Positions 1 to 6,200 are shown, numbered from the stretch's first letter. The stretch: 10,426 nt of DNA from Glacieibacterium sp964246975 (GCA_964246975.1 CAXTSL010000092.1:1-10426); one strand, 5' to 3'. The notes: generated by a model from the sequence alone, not told the origin. Program-made: numbers and translations.

Positions 1-467
1 TCGAGGGCGGCCAGATGCCGCTCCACATGCGGCTGCCGAAGCGCGGCTTCAACAACGCCTTCCGCAAGGAATACGCGACGATCAACCTCGGTGCGCTGCA
101 GATTGCGGTCGATGCCGGGAAGATCAGCGGCGACGCCGTCCTCGACGGCGCGGCGCTGGTTGCGGCAGGCGTCATCGGCCATGCCCGCGAGGGCGTTCGC
201 CTGCTCGGCAAGGGTGTGCTGACGACGCCGCTCAAGCTCAAGCTCGACGGGGCGAGCGCCGGTGCCAAGGCGGCGCTCGAAGCGATCGGCGGCAGCCTCG
301 AACTCCCCGCCGCGAAGCCCGAACCGCTCGACCGGGATGCCCAGAAGGTCGCGCGCGCGGCGGCCCGCGATGCCAAGGGCAAGATGGAGCGCAAGCCGCT
401 CGCCGGGCCCAAGGCGATCGCCGCCGAACGCGCCGCGCGCGGCCGCACCGGCCGTCCCAAGGCGTAA
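1..467 (+). CDS. rplO: 50S ribosomal protein L15, C-terminal part (5' end outside window)
   Basis: Structural protein of the large ribosomal subunit that binds 23S rRNA late in assembly. The reading frame is open from base 3 and begins inside the conserved L15 stretch EGGQMPLHMRLPKRGF, so the N-terminal part lies upstream of the window. The 154 visible residues continue through the conserved C-terminal core (NLGALQ, LLGKGVLTTPLKLKLDGAS, ALEAIGGSLEL). About 53 further residues rich in Lys, Arg, Ala and Pro follow, ending GRTGRPKA. This basic tail is longer than in E. coli L15; I believe such tails are common in sphingomonads but cannot check. The internal ATG at 15 is not the true start. The following gene is secY, the normal spc-operon order, although a hairpin resembling a terminator lies directly after the stop codon. 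Identity is certain; only the 5' limit is unknown. Confidence 0.97.
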   Translation, partial: EGGQMPLHMRLPKRGFNNAFRKEYATINLGALQIAVDAGKISGDAVLDGAALVAAGVIGHAREGVRLLGKGVLTTPLKLKLDGASAGAKAALEAIGGSLELPAAKPEPLDRDAQKVARAAARDAKGKMERKPLAGPKAIAAERAARGRTGRPKA

Positions 468-474
468 GTCTCCC

Positions 475-501
475 GGCCCGCGCACCCGCGCGGGCCGTTT
501 T
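475..501 (+). terminator. Terminator-like hairpin between rplO and secY
   Basis: A perfect 9-bp stem, GGCCCGCGC (475-483) paired with GCGCGGGCC (488-496), has a 4-base loop ACCC and is followed by GTTTT. It begins 7 bases after the rplO stop. The stem is very stable, but the T tract is only four long. It may be a partial terminator or attenuator that lowers secY-adk expression relative to the ribosomal protein genes. Whether it terminates is inference. Confidence 0.5.
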
Positions 502-529
502 GCGTCGCGGCCATGGCGCGAAGCGACGC
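502..529 (+). other. Second hairpin in the secY leader
   Basis: Perfect 7-bp inverted repeat GCGTCGC (502-508) and GCGACGC (523-529) separated by 14 bases. It starts right after the T tract of the preceding hairpin and belongs to the run of structures between rplO and secY. Function unknown; chance is possible at this GC content. Confidence 0.35.
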
Positions 530-551
530 CTGCCCCTATTTAGGCCGCAAG

Positions 552-569
552 GGCCGCCCCTCGGCGGCC
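552..569 (+). other. Third hairpin, just upstream of the secY ribosome binding site
   Basis: Perfect 7-bp stem GGCCGCC (552-558) with GGCGGCC (563-569) and a 4-base loop CCTC. It ends 4 bases before the GGGTGGAAAG purine tract that serves as secY ribosome binding site. GGCC at 543-546 could compete for part of the same stem, so an alternative pairing is possible. A role in secY translation or mRNA stability is conceivable but unproven. Confidence 0.4.
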
Positions 570-588
570 GACCGGGTGGAAAGCGATT

Positions 589-1944
589 ATGGCGTCTAAC
601 GCGCAACAAATGGCCGCCGCGCAGCTCAGCTTCGCGAACTTCTCGAAGGCGACCGAGCTCAAGAAGCGCTTGTGGTTCACGCTTGGCGCGCTGATCGTCT
701 TCCGCCTCGTCTCGTTCGTGCCATTGCCCGGCGTCGACCCGACCGCGTTGAAGTCGCTGTTCGACACCACCAAGGGCGGCGCGCTCGACTATTTCAACAT
801 GTTCTCAGGTGGCGCGCTGTCGCGCATGTCGCTGATCGCCCTCGGCGTGACGCCGTACATCACCGCGTCGATCATCATCCAGCTGATGACCAGCCTCGTC
901 CCCAGCCTCGCGACCTTGAAGAAGGAAGGCGAGGCGGGGCGCAAACGCCTCAACCAATATACGCGCTACGGCACCGTGCTGCTCACCGCGATCCAGGGCT
1001 ATGGCATCGCCGTCGGGCTCGAGACGTGGGGCGGGTCGGGGGCGAGCGCGGTCCTCGATCCGGGCTGGTTCTTCCGCATCACGACGGTGATCACGCTGAT
1101 CGGCGGCACGATGTTCCTGATGTGGCTCGGCGAGCAGATCACCAGCCGGGGAATCGGCAACGGCATCAGCCTGATCATCATGGCGGGCATCGTCTCGCGC
1201 CTGCCGGTCAGCATCGGGCAGCTGTTCGAACAGGCGCGCACCGGCGCGATCAACGGCGGCCTGCTGGTGGTGGTCGCGGCCGTCGCGCTGCTGACCATCG
1301 CGGGCATCTGTCTGATGGAGCGCGCCCAGCGGCGCATCCTCATCCAGTATCCCAAGCGCCAGGTCGGGTCGAAGATGTTCCAGGGCGACAGCTCGCATCT
1401 GCCGCTCAAGATCAATACCAGTGGCGTCATTCCGCCGATCTTCGCGTCGTCGCTGCTGCTGATGCCGCTGACCGTCGCGCAGTTCGCCGGGCGCGGCGGC
1501 AATGGCCCCGACTGGTTGCTGACCGTCACGGCGGCGCTCCAGCACGGCCAGCCGCTCTACATGCTGCTCTATGCGGCGGGCATCATCTTCTTCAGCTTCT
1601 TTTACACTGCCGTCGTCTTCAATCCCGAGGAAACCGCCGACAATCTCAAGAAATACGGCGGCTTCGTGCCGGGTATCCGGCCCGGCGTGCGGACGGCCGA
1701 GTATCTGGACTATGTGCTGACGCGGATCACGGTGATCGGCGCGGCGTATCTGACGGTGATCTGCCTGCTGCCCGAGTTCCTGACCGCGCAGATGGGCCTC
1801 GGCACACTGGCGATCGGCGGCACGAGCTTGCTAATCGTCGTCAATGTGACGATGGATACGGTGGCGCAGATCCAGTCGCATCTGCTCGCGCATCAATACG
1901 AGGGGCTCATCAAGAAGTCCAAGCTCAGGGGAAATCGCCGTTGA
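589..1944 (+). CDS. secY: Preprotein translocase subunit SecY
   Basis: Channel-forming inner-membrane subunit of the SecYEG translocon, which passes unfolded preproteins from SecA or the ribosome across or into the membrane. The 451-residue product has the usual length and about ten hydrophobic segments. Family signatures seen are the plug/TM2 stretch FNMFSGGALSRMSLIALGVTPYI (about 69-91), QITSRGIGNGISLII (183-197), the cytoplasmic loop FNPEETADNLKKYGGFVPGIRPG (344-366, with the conserved Arg near 364 that contacts SecA/ribosome) and the C-terminus QYEGLIKKSKLRG. The ATG at 589 follows the purine-rich GGGTGGAAAG at a normal distance and gives an N-terminus of normal length. The stop TGA overlaps the TTG start of adk, so the two are probably translationally coupled. 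The 121-base leader with three hairpins suggests regulation partly separate from rplO. Confidence 0.98.
   Translation: MASNAQQMAAAQLSFANFSKATELKKRLWFTLGALIVFRLVSFVPLPGVDPTALKSLFDTTKGGALDYFNMFSGGALSRMSLIALGVTPYITASIIIQLMTSLVPSLATLKKEGEAGRKRLNQYTRYGTVLLTAIQGYGIAVGLETWGGSGASAVLDPGWFFRITTVITLIGGTMFLMWLGEQITSRGIGNGISLIIMAGIVSRLPVSIGQLFEQARTGAINGGLLVVVAAVALLTIAGICLMERAQRRILIQYPKRQVGSKMFQGDSSHLPLKINTSGVIPPIFASSLLLMPLTVAQFAGRGGNGPDWLLTVTAALQHGQPLYMLLYAAGIIFFSFFYTAVVFNPEETADNLKKYGGFVPGIRPGVRTAEYLDYVLTRITVIGAAYLTVICLLPEFLTAQMGLGTLAIGGTSLLIVVNVTMDTVAQIQSHLLAHQYEGLIKKSKLRGNRR
1927..1932 (+). promoter_or_regulatory. Ribosome binding site that fixes the adk TTG start
   Basis: AGGGGA inside the last codons of secY lies 8 bases before the TTG at 1941. 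No ATG or GTG at the right place could start adk, so this site supports TTG initiation overlapping the secY stop. Confidence 0.7.
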
Positions 1945-2591
1945 TCATCCTTGTCCTGCTCGGGCCTCCGGGCGCGGGCAAAGGCACGCAGGCGGTCCGC
2001 CTGACCGCCGCGCGCAGTCTTGTCCAACTGTCGACCGGCGACATGCTGCGCGCCGCGATCGGCAGTGGTTCGGAGCTGGGCCGCCAGGCGAAGGCGGTGA
2101 TGGATGCCGGCGAACTGGTCAGCGACGATATCGTCAACGGGCTGATCGCCGAACGACTCGACGTTCCGGCAACGCACCCCGGCTTCATCCTCGACGGCTA
2201 TCCGCGCACGCATGCCCAGGCCGAAGCACTCGATGCGATGCTCGCGGCGAAGGGCTTGCATCTCGACCATGTCATCGAGCTCGAAGTCGACGAGGACGCG
2301 CTCGTCGACCGCATCACCGGGCGCTTCACCTGCGCCAAGTGCGGCACGCTGTACCACGACCGCACGCACCTGCCCGCGGTCGCCGACACCTGCGACGTCT
2401 GCGGCTCGCATGAGTTCAAGCGCCGCCCCGACGATACCGCCGAGACTGTCCGCACGCGCATGGCCGAATACCGCGCCAAGACCGCGCCGATCCTGCCCTA
2501 TTACGAAGCCAAGGGCCTCGTCGCCCGCGTCGACGGCATGGCGAGCATGGGCGACGTCGGTATGGCGATCGACGGGGTGCTGGCGGGGTGA
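1941..2591 (+). CDS. adk: Adenylate kinase, long form with zinc-binding lid
   Basis: Cytoplasmic enzyme that interconverts ATP + AMP and 2 ADP. With the TTG start the protein has 216 residues beginning MIILVLLGPPGAGKGTQ; the P-loop GPPGAGKGT is at 8-16. Also seen are STGDMLR (31-37) and DGYPRT (85-90), which contribute to AMP binding, and RRPDD (161-165) with ETVRTRMAEY in the lid/nucleotide region. The lid carries two CxxC pairs, Cys131/134 and Cys151/154, the four-cysteine structural zinc site found in many long-form kinases but not in E. coli. The TTG at 1941 shares TTGA with the secY stop and has an AGGGGA site 8 bases upstream. Starting at the first in-frame ATG (2043) would delete the P-loop. 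Normally rpsM follows adk; here it does not. Confidence 0.97.
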   Translation: MIILVLLGPPGAGKGTQAVRLTAARSLVQLSTGDMLRAAIGSGSELGRQAKAVMDAGELVSDDIVNGLIAERLDVPATHPGFILDGYPRTHAQAEALDAMLAAKGLHLDHVIELEVDEDALVDRITGRFTCAKCGTLYHDRTHLPAVADTCDVCGSHEFKRRPDDTAETVRTRMAEYRAKTAPILPYYEAKGLVARVDGMASMGDVGMAIDGVLAG

Positions 2592-2622
2592 AGCCGGCAC
2601 GCAGATGTGCTAACCTGACACG

Positions 2623-3210
2623 ATGAATGCCCCGCTTCGCCACCCAGTCACCGCTGATGCACCGTCCGAGGGACCGTGGCTGGTCGATGCCGAGCGCTAT
2701 GAGCGGATGGCTGCGATCGGTATTTTCGACGACGCGGGGCGGCTCGAACTGCGCGGGGGGACGATTGTCACGATGACACCGCAAGCCGACCCGCATATGT
2801 GGGCGAAGACCGAGATCGGCTATGCGCTACGCGCCGCGATTGCGGTACTGCGTCTGAAGCTGCGCGTCGGTATCGAAGGGTCGCTGCGCCTCGATGACCG
2901 CGAGGTGCCCGAGCCTGACATCATCGTTATCGACGGCCCGCCGGGTGCCGGGTTCGTGCCGGGCAGCGCGGCTCGGCTCGTCGTCGAGGTCGCCGACACG
3001 TCGCTGGCGCGCGACCTTGGCGCGAAGGCCGACCTTTACGCGCGTCATGCCATTCCAGAATATTGGGTCGCCGACCTGCAGGCGCGTGTCGTGTACCGTC
3101 ACAGCGCTCCGGGGCCCGCCGGATATGCGACCCGGGACGCCCTGCCATTCGCGGGAACGATCGGCAGCGCCACCATTCCAAATTTGGCGGTCGATCTCAC
3201 CGAGCTTTAA
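2623..3210 (+). CDS. Uma2 family (DUF820) restriction-endonuclease-fold protein
   Basis: Member of the Uma2/DUF820 family, predicted PD-(D/E)XK nucleases of unknown biological role. The 195-residue length is normal. Family landmarks are ELRGGTIVTMTP (42-53), EPDIIVID (97-104, supplying a catalytic Asp at 99), VVEVADTSL (120-128, Glu122 as the second acidic residue), Lys135 as the likely catalytic lysine, and YARHAIPEYWVADLQARVVYRH (139-160). All expected catalytic positions are present, so nothing suggests decay. The ATG at 2623 lies 31 bases after adk, with no strong ribosome binding site, so it may be read through from the adk transcript or have its own weak promoter. No methylase or other restriction component is adjacent. 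The family call is firm; substrate and role are unknown. Confidence 0.9.
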   Translation: MNAPLRHPVTADAPSEGPWLVDAERYERMAAIGIFDDAGRLELRGGTIVTMTPQADPHMWAKTEIGYALRAAIAVLRLKLRVGIEGSLRLDDREVPEPDIIVIDGPPGAGFVPGSAARLVVEVADTSLARDLGAKADLYARHAIPEYWVADLQARVVYRHSAPGPAGYATRDALPFAGTIGSATIPNLAVDLTEL

Positions 3211-3306
3211 AGTGGGTCGACGCCAACACGGAATCGCCCTGTCATCCCGGGTCGAGGCGGCATGGCACGATGGCTGATATCGGCCTCAGGCGCTTGAGCG
3301 CACAAC

Positions 3307-4074
3307 TCAGTCGAACAGCGACCCTTGCGCGGCGGGCGCGGGCGTGGGTTCGCCACCCTGCCGCCGCAGCGTCTCGACGCCCGCCGAATAGCGTATGTCC
3401 TCGTCGCGGTCGGCGGCGAAGCGGGCCAGCGTTTCGGCATTCAGCACACCCCACGCCCGCCCCCGCTCGGGGCCGGCGGGGACGCGCGGCAACAGACCGG
3501 GCAGGTCGCTCCACTCGAGGAGTTGCGCGAGGCTGGCGGCACCCAGCATGTCGCGCAGATGATGCGCGGTGACATAGGCGTCGGGCAGCGCGCGATGCAC
3601 CGGCAGACCGAGGTCGCGGTCGAGGCCTGCAGGCTTGCGCCATTAGCGCAGGACCTGGTTCGAAAACGACGGCGACCCCGGCCACAGCCGTAGCGCGCAT
3701 TTCCACGTGCAGACCCAGTGCGCGCCGCCGCTGAGCGCCGGGGTGCAGAAGCGCTGCTCGAAGCTGGCGCGATGCGCGGCGAGCGCGAGGACGGGCGCGC
3801 GCAGCACCGGCGGCGCGGCGTCGGCCCAGACTGGCGCGCCGACGACGTCGCGGTCGTCGATGTGATGGATCGCCTGCGTGACCGGCGGGATCGCGCGCTG
3901 CGGATCGACGAGCCGACTGCCGCGCGACGGACCGACGTGCCAGCGGCCATCGAGGCCGAGGTCGACATCCTGCCAGCCGATTTCGCAGACGCCGTGCGCG
4001 GGCGGGCGCGAACCCGTGGTCTCGAGATCGATGACGCGGACGGTGGCGGAACTCACGCCCGCGCAGATGGGCAT
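3307..4074 (-). pseudogene. ExoX-like DEDDh 3'-5' exonuclease, interrupted by an in-frame TAA stop
   Basis: Would be a 255-residue DnaQ-fold 3'-5' exonuclease resembling E. coli exodeoxyribonuclease X. The ExoI motif VIDLETTG (Asp16, Glu18), the ExoII region AAHRASFEQRF (99-109) and the ExoX-like block WVCTWKCALRLWPG (120-133) precede an in-frame TAA at 3643-3645 (codon 144). After it the same frame continues without a shift for another 111 codons, including the ExoIII motif HRALPDAY (160-167) with the catalytic His and Asp, and an ExoX-like C-terminal domain ending QGSLFD. The upstream product alone would lack the ExoIII residues. TAA is one base from a Tyr codon, so a single nonsense substitution or a sequencing error explains it. 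Start chosen is ATG 4074; GTG 4056 (VSSATVRVIDLE) is an alternative. It is convergent with the Uma2 gene and divergent from DUF423. Confidence 0.85.
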
Positions 4075-4165
4075 CGGACGCGGGCGCGGCAAGGCTGGTG
4101 GGGCAAGTCCGAGCCGGCCGGGTGAGGGCTTTCCAAAGCCGCGCGAACCCGCCACGCTGGCGCGC

Positions 4166-4555
4166 ATGAACCCCCGCCTCCTCCCCGCCTTTGCGTGCTT
4201 CAACGCGCTGATCGCGCTGACCTTCGGTACCTTTGCGGCGCACGGCATTCGCGACCCGCAGGCGCGCGAGTGGATCATGACGGGCGTGATCTTCCAGCTG
4301 CCGCACGTCGCGGCGGTGTTCGCGCTGCTCGGCTGGCGCGATACGCCGATGGTGCGCGGCGGCGCGTGGCTGGTCAGCGTCGGCAGCCTGATCTTCGCCT
4401 TCGATCTCGACCTGCTGGCGCTCGGTCTCCCGCGCTGGATCGCGGCATTCGCGCCGATCGGCGGCACGTGCATGATGGCAGGCTGGGCGTGGCTGGTGCT
4501 GGCGAGCTTCGCCAGTCCGGCGATGGACCGGCGCTTGGGGGGCGACGACGCGTAA
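4166..4555 (+). CDS. DUF423 family small inner-membrane protein
   Basis: Conserved membrane protein of unknown function (DUF423, as in E. coli YgdD). The 129-residue product has four hydrophobic segments at roughly 5-26, 38-57, 66-88 and 93-115. Family marks are GTFAAHG (21-27), the IFQLPHVAAVFAL segment (42-54) corresponding to the usual QxxYHalaLl stretch, and APIGGTCMMAGWAWL (96-110), matching the typical PxGGxxxxxGW end. The frame stays open upstream to about 3878, but that part overlaps the exonuclease and does not resemble the family; ATG 4166 gives the normal N-terminus MNPRLLPAFACFNAL. No clear ribosome binding site is visible. It shares a 91-base divergent intergenic region with the exonuclease. 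Two bases after its stop begins the palindrome assigned below to the next gene. Confidence 0.88.
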   Translation: MNPRLLPAFACFNALIALTFGTFAAHGIRDPQAREWIMTGVIFQLPHVAAVFALLGWRDTPMVRGGAWLVSVGSLIFAFDLDLLALGLPRWIAAFAPIGGTCMMAGWAWLVLASFASPAMDRRLGGDDA

Positions 4556-4556
4556 A

Positions 4557-4577
4557 ACTGTCGGATTTTCTTACAGT
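4557..4577 (+). promoter_or_regulatory. Interrupted palindrome upstream of the PEP-CTERM gene (candidate activator site)
   Basis: ACTGT (4557-4561) and ACAGT (4573-4577) are inverted arms around an AT-rich centre. GA/TC at 4564-4565 and 4569-4570 adds two symmetric pairs, giving 7 of 10 dyad positions. It lies 61 bases upstream of the candidate sigma-54 GG element and is AT-rich against a GC-rich background. PEP-CTERM systems often include a sigma-54-type response regulator (PrsR family); this could be its upstream binding site. It has no T tract after it and makes a poor terminator for DUF423. The role is inference. Confidence 0.5.
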
Positions 4578-4636
4578 CCAGCCCGGCGGCCCGATTGTTC
4601 GGAAGCCAACCCATTGAAAATGCTGGCGTTGCATAG

Positions 4637-4654
4637 TCGGCCCGAATCTTGCAT
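4637..4654 (+). promoter_or_regulatory. Candidate sigma-54 promoter of the PEP-CTERM gene
   Basis: TCGGCCCG-AATC-TTGCAT matches the sigma-54 consensus YTGGCACG-N4-TTGCW at 6 of 8 positions in the -24 block and all of the -12 block, with the required GG (4639-4640) N10 GC (4651-4652) spacing. Transcription would start near 4664, leaving about 43 bases of leader before the ATG. No comparable sigma-70 promoter with good spacing was found in the same interval. Confidence 0.5.
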
Positions 4655-4706
4655 CGTAGTCTTGGTGATGCCCGGCGCTGTTCCGGTCGATCTGTGGAGA
4701 GTGTCG

Positions 4707-5372
4707 ATGAAATTTGCTTTGCTTGCTGCCGCCGCATTGTTCGTCGGTGTCGCGCCTGCCGCCGCCGTCAACCTCGTCATCAATGGCGGCTTCGAATCCG
4801 ACCCAGCACCGAACGGGGGCTATATCCAGTATCCCGGCGGCAGCATATTCACCGGCTGGACGGTGACCGGCAACGACGTGATCGTCATCGACGCGAATTA
4901 CAGCGAAAGCGGGCTGGTTTTCAACGCCAACAGCGGCAGCAACTCGATCGACCTGACGGGAGCGGGCAACACCGGTCCGGCGGACGGGATCACGCAGACC
5001 GTCGCGACGGTTGCGGGCACCAGCTACAATGTTTCGTTCTTTGTCGGCAACGCCTCGCCGACGGGCGGCAATGCGTCGTCGTACACGCAGCCGAGCAGCG
5101 TCGCGCTGACGCTCAACGGCGGGCCGGTGTCGACCTTCACCAATCCGACCGACACGCCGTTTGGCATCAACTGGTTGAAGTATAATTTCCAGTATATCGC
5201 CACCGGCCCGACGACGCTGGCATTCACCAATGCGACGGTCGGCGACAACATGGCCGGGCTCGACGATATTTCGGTCGAGGCGACGGTTCCCGAACCCGCA
5301 ACATGGGCATTGCTCATCGCGGGCTTCGCAATGACCGGCGTCGCGATGCGCCGCCGCGCGGTCGCGGCCTGA
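4707..5372 (+). CDS. Exported PEPxxWA-CTERM sorted protein with DUF642-like domain
   Basis: Secreted or surface protein processed by an exosortase. The 221 residues comprise a Sec signal peptide (about 1-20: Lys2, an Ala/Leu-rich core, APAAA before the cleavage site) and a beta-rich domain with NGGFE (26-30), FTGWTVTG (48-55), SIDLTG (80-85), ITQTVATVAGTSYNVSFFVGN (95-115) and GLDDISVEA (184-192), which resembles DUF642/galactose-binding-like modules. The C-terminus has PEPATWALLIAGF (195-207), a hydrophobic helix and RRR (215-217), the sphingomonad PEP-CTERM signal. The ATG at 4707 has GGAG (4696-4699) 7 bases upstream and starts directly at the signal peptide; the longer frame from 4614 has no such support. 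It is flanked by a candidate sigma-54 promoter and a strong terminator, so it is probably a single-gene unit. The ligand is unknown, and no exosortase is in the window. Confidence 0.92.
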   Translation: MKFALLAAAALFVGVAPAAAVNLVINGGFESDPAPNGGYIQYPGGSIFTGWTVTGNDVIVIDANYSESGLVFNANSGSNSIDLTGAGNTGPADGITQTVATVAGTSYNVSFFVGNASPTGGNASSYTQPSSVALTLNGGPVSTFTNPTDTPFGINWLKYNFQYIATGPTTLAFTNATVGDNMAGLDDISVEATVPEPATWALLIAGFAMTGVAMRRRAVAA

Positions 5373-5384
5373 ACTTTCGTCACG

Positions 5385-5420
5385 GCAAGCGCCGCCGGTC
5401 CGACGACCGGCGGCGTTTGC
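5385..5420. terminator. Strong bidirectional terminator between convergent genes
   Basis: GCAAGCGCCGCCGGTC (5385-5400) pairs with GACCGGCGGCGTTTGC (5405-5420) around a CGAC loop: 16 bp with one G-T pair, of which the 11 bp next to the loop are perfect G+C-rich pairs. AA and TTT fall within the stem ends, so both strands read a GC stem followed by a short U run. It lies between the PEP-CTERM stop (5372) and the minus-strand aldolase stop (5424) and can serve both. Confidence 0.85.
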
Positions 5421-5423
5421 GTG

Positions 5424-6200
5424 TCAGTTCCGGAACGACGCGTCGAGCCGGTCGAGCTTCCTGAGCAGCGCGGGCCACGCCAGCCGGTCGGCGACGATGC
5501 CCAGTCCCATGCTGCCCTGACCCGCCGCCTTTTCGGGCGTGCCCTGCGGCGGGTTGTAGAGGCCGCCCGGACCCGCCGACAGCGCCTTGATCTGCGCGTC
5601 GCAGGCGCGTTCGAGGAAATACATCTTGATGAAGCACTGCGCGACGCTTTGGCCGACGGTCAGCGTGCCGTGGTTGCGGAGGATCATCGCGTCCTTGGTG
5701 CCCAGATCCTCGACCAGCCGCGCGCGCTCCTCGAGGTCGGTCGCGACGCCCTCGTACTCGTGATAGGCGACCTGTTCGCGGATCAGCATCGCGGTCTGCG
5801 TCAGCGGCATCAGCCCCTCGGCCTGCGCCGCGACCGCCTGGCCGCTCGACGTGTGGAGGTGCATCACCGCCTGTGCATCGTCGCGCGCCATATGGATCGC
5901 CGAATGGATGGTAAAGCCGGGCGCATTGGTGATGTACGGCGTCGGCAACACGGGCGCCCCCTCGACATTGATCTTGACGAGGCTCGACGCGGTGATCTCC
6001 TCGAACATCAGATTATACGGGTTGATCAGAAAGTGATGTTCGGGCCCCGGAATGCGCGCCGACAGATGCGTGAAGATCAGGTCGTCCCAGCCATATAGCG
6101 CGACGAGCCGGTACGCGGCGGCGAGATCGACGCGGATCGCCCATTCCTCCGCGCTGACATTGTCCTGCACGCTGTCGACCGATTTGAGGACGGTGGCCAT
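5424..6200 (-). CDS. Class II aldolase/adducin family protein
   Basis: Zinc-dependent aldolase/adducin-fold enzyme of the L-fuculose-1-phosphate aldolase superfamily; substrate unknown. The 258-residue protein has a Zn-ligand pair HLH (114-116), a third His in RNHGTLTVG (His177), and the family stretches DLIFTHLSARIPG (40-52), FLINPYNLMFEEIT (57-70, with a candidate acidic residue Glu68) and HSAIHMARDDAQAVMHLHT (99-117). All ligands appear intact. The frame runs further upstream to 6347, but ATG 6200 has the ribosome binding site GGAG 8 bases upstream and gives the normal N-terminus. It starts 26 bases after the DUF2256 gene on the same strand, so the two probably share a transcript that ends at the 16-bp hairpin at 5385-5420. 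Members include sugar-phosphate aldolases and decarboxylases, and the sequence alone does not separate them. Confidence 0.92.
   Translation of the reverse strand: MATVLKSVDSVQDNVSAEEWAIRVDLAAAYRLVALYGWDDLIFTHLSARIPGPEHHFLINPYNLMFEEITASSLVKINVEGAPVLPTPYITNAPGFTIHSAIHMARDDAQAVMHLHTSSGQAVAAQAEGLMPLTQTAMLIREQVAYHEYEGVATDLEERARLVEDLGTKDAMILRNHGTLTVGQSVAQCFIKMYFLERACDAQIKALSAGPGGLYNPPQGTPEKAAGQGSMGLGIVADRLAWPALLRKLDRLDASFRN

Noticed and set aside
805..1545. 246-codon minus-strand frame opposite secY
   Set aside because: Antisense shadow of secY in GC-rich DNA: rich in Arg, Asp, Gln and Ala with no domain and no start signal.
672..1940. Upstream extension of the adk frame through secY
   Set aside because: The translation over secY is a low-complexity Arg/His/Asp shadow; the Adk fold begins at the TTG at 1941.
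3211..3306. Short gap between convergent Uma2 and exonuclease genes as a repeat or terminator
   Set aside because: Only 4-bp stems found, no T tract, and the phrase around 3240 is too short to call a dispersed repeat.
3640..3665. Frameshift as the cause of the exonuclease break
   Set aside because: Translation on both sides of the TAA is in the same frame, so a nonsense codon, not an indel, explains the split.
3878..4165. N-terminal extension of the DUF423 frame
   Set aside because: It overlaps the exonuclease on the other strand, is Arg/Pro/Ser-rich and has no family similarity; ATG 4166 fits DUF423.
3242..4306. 354-codon minus-strand frame overlapping the exonuclease
   Set aside because: Arg/Ala-rich shadow in a different frame from the recognisable exonuclease motifs.
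4614..4706. Longer start for the PEP-CTERM protein
   Set aside because: The added residues would precede a standard signal peptide and span the candidate promoter; ATG 4707 has its own GGAG site.
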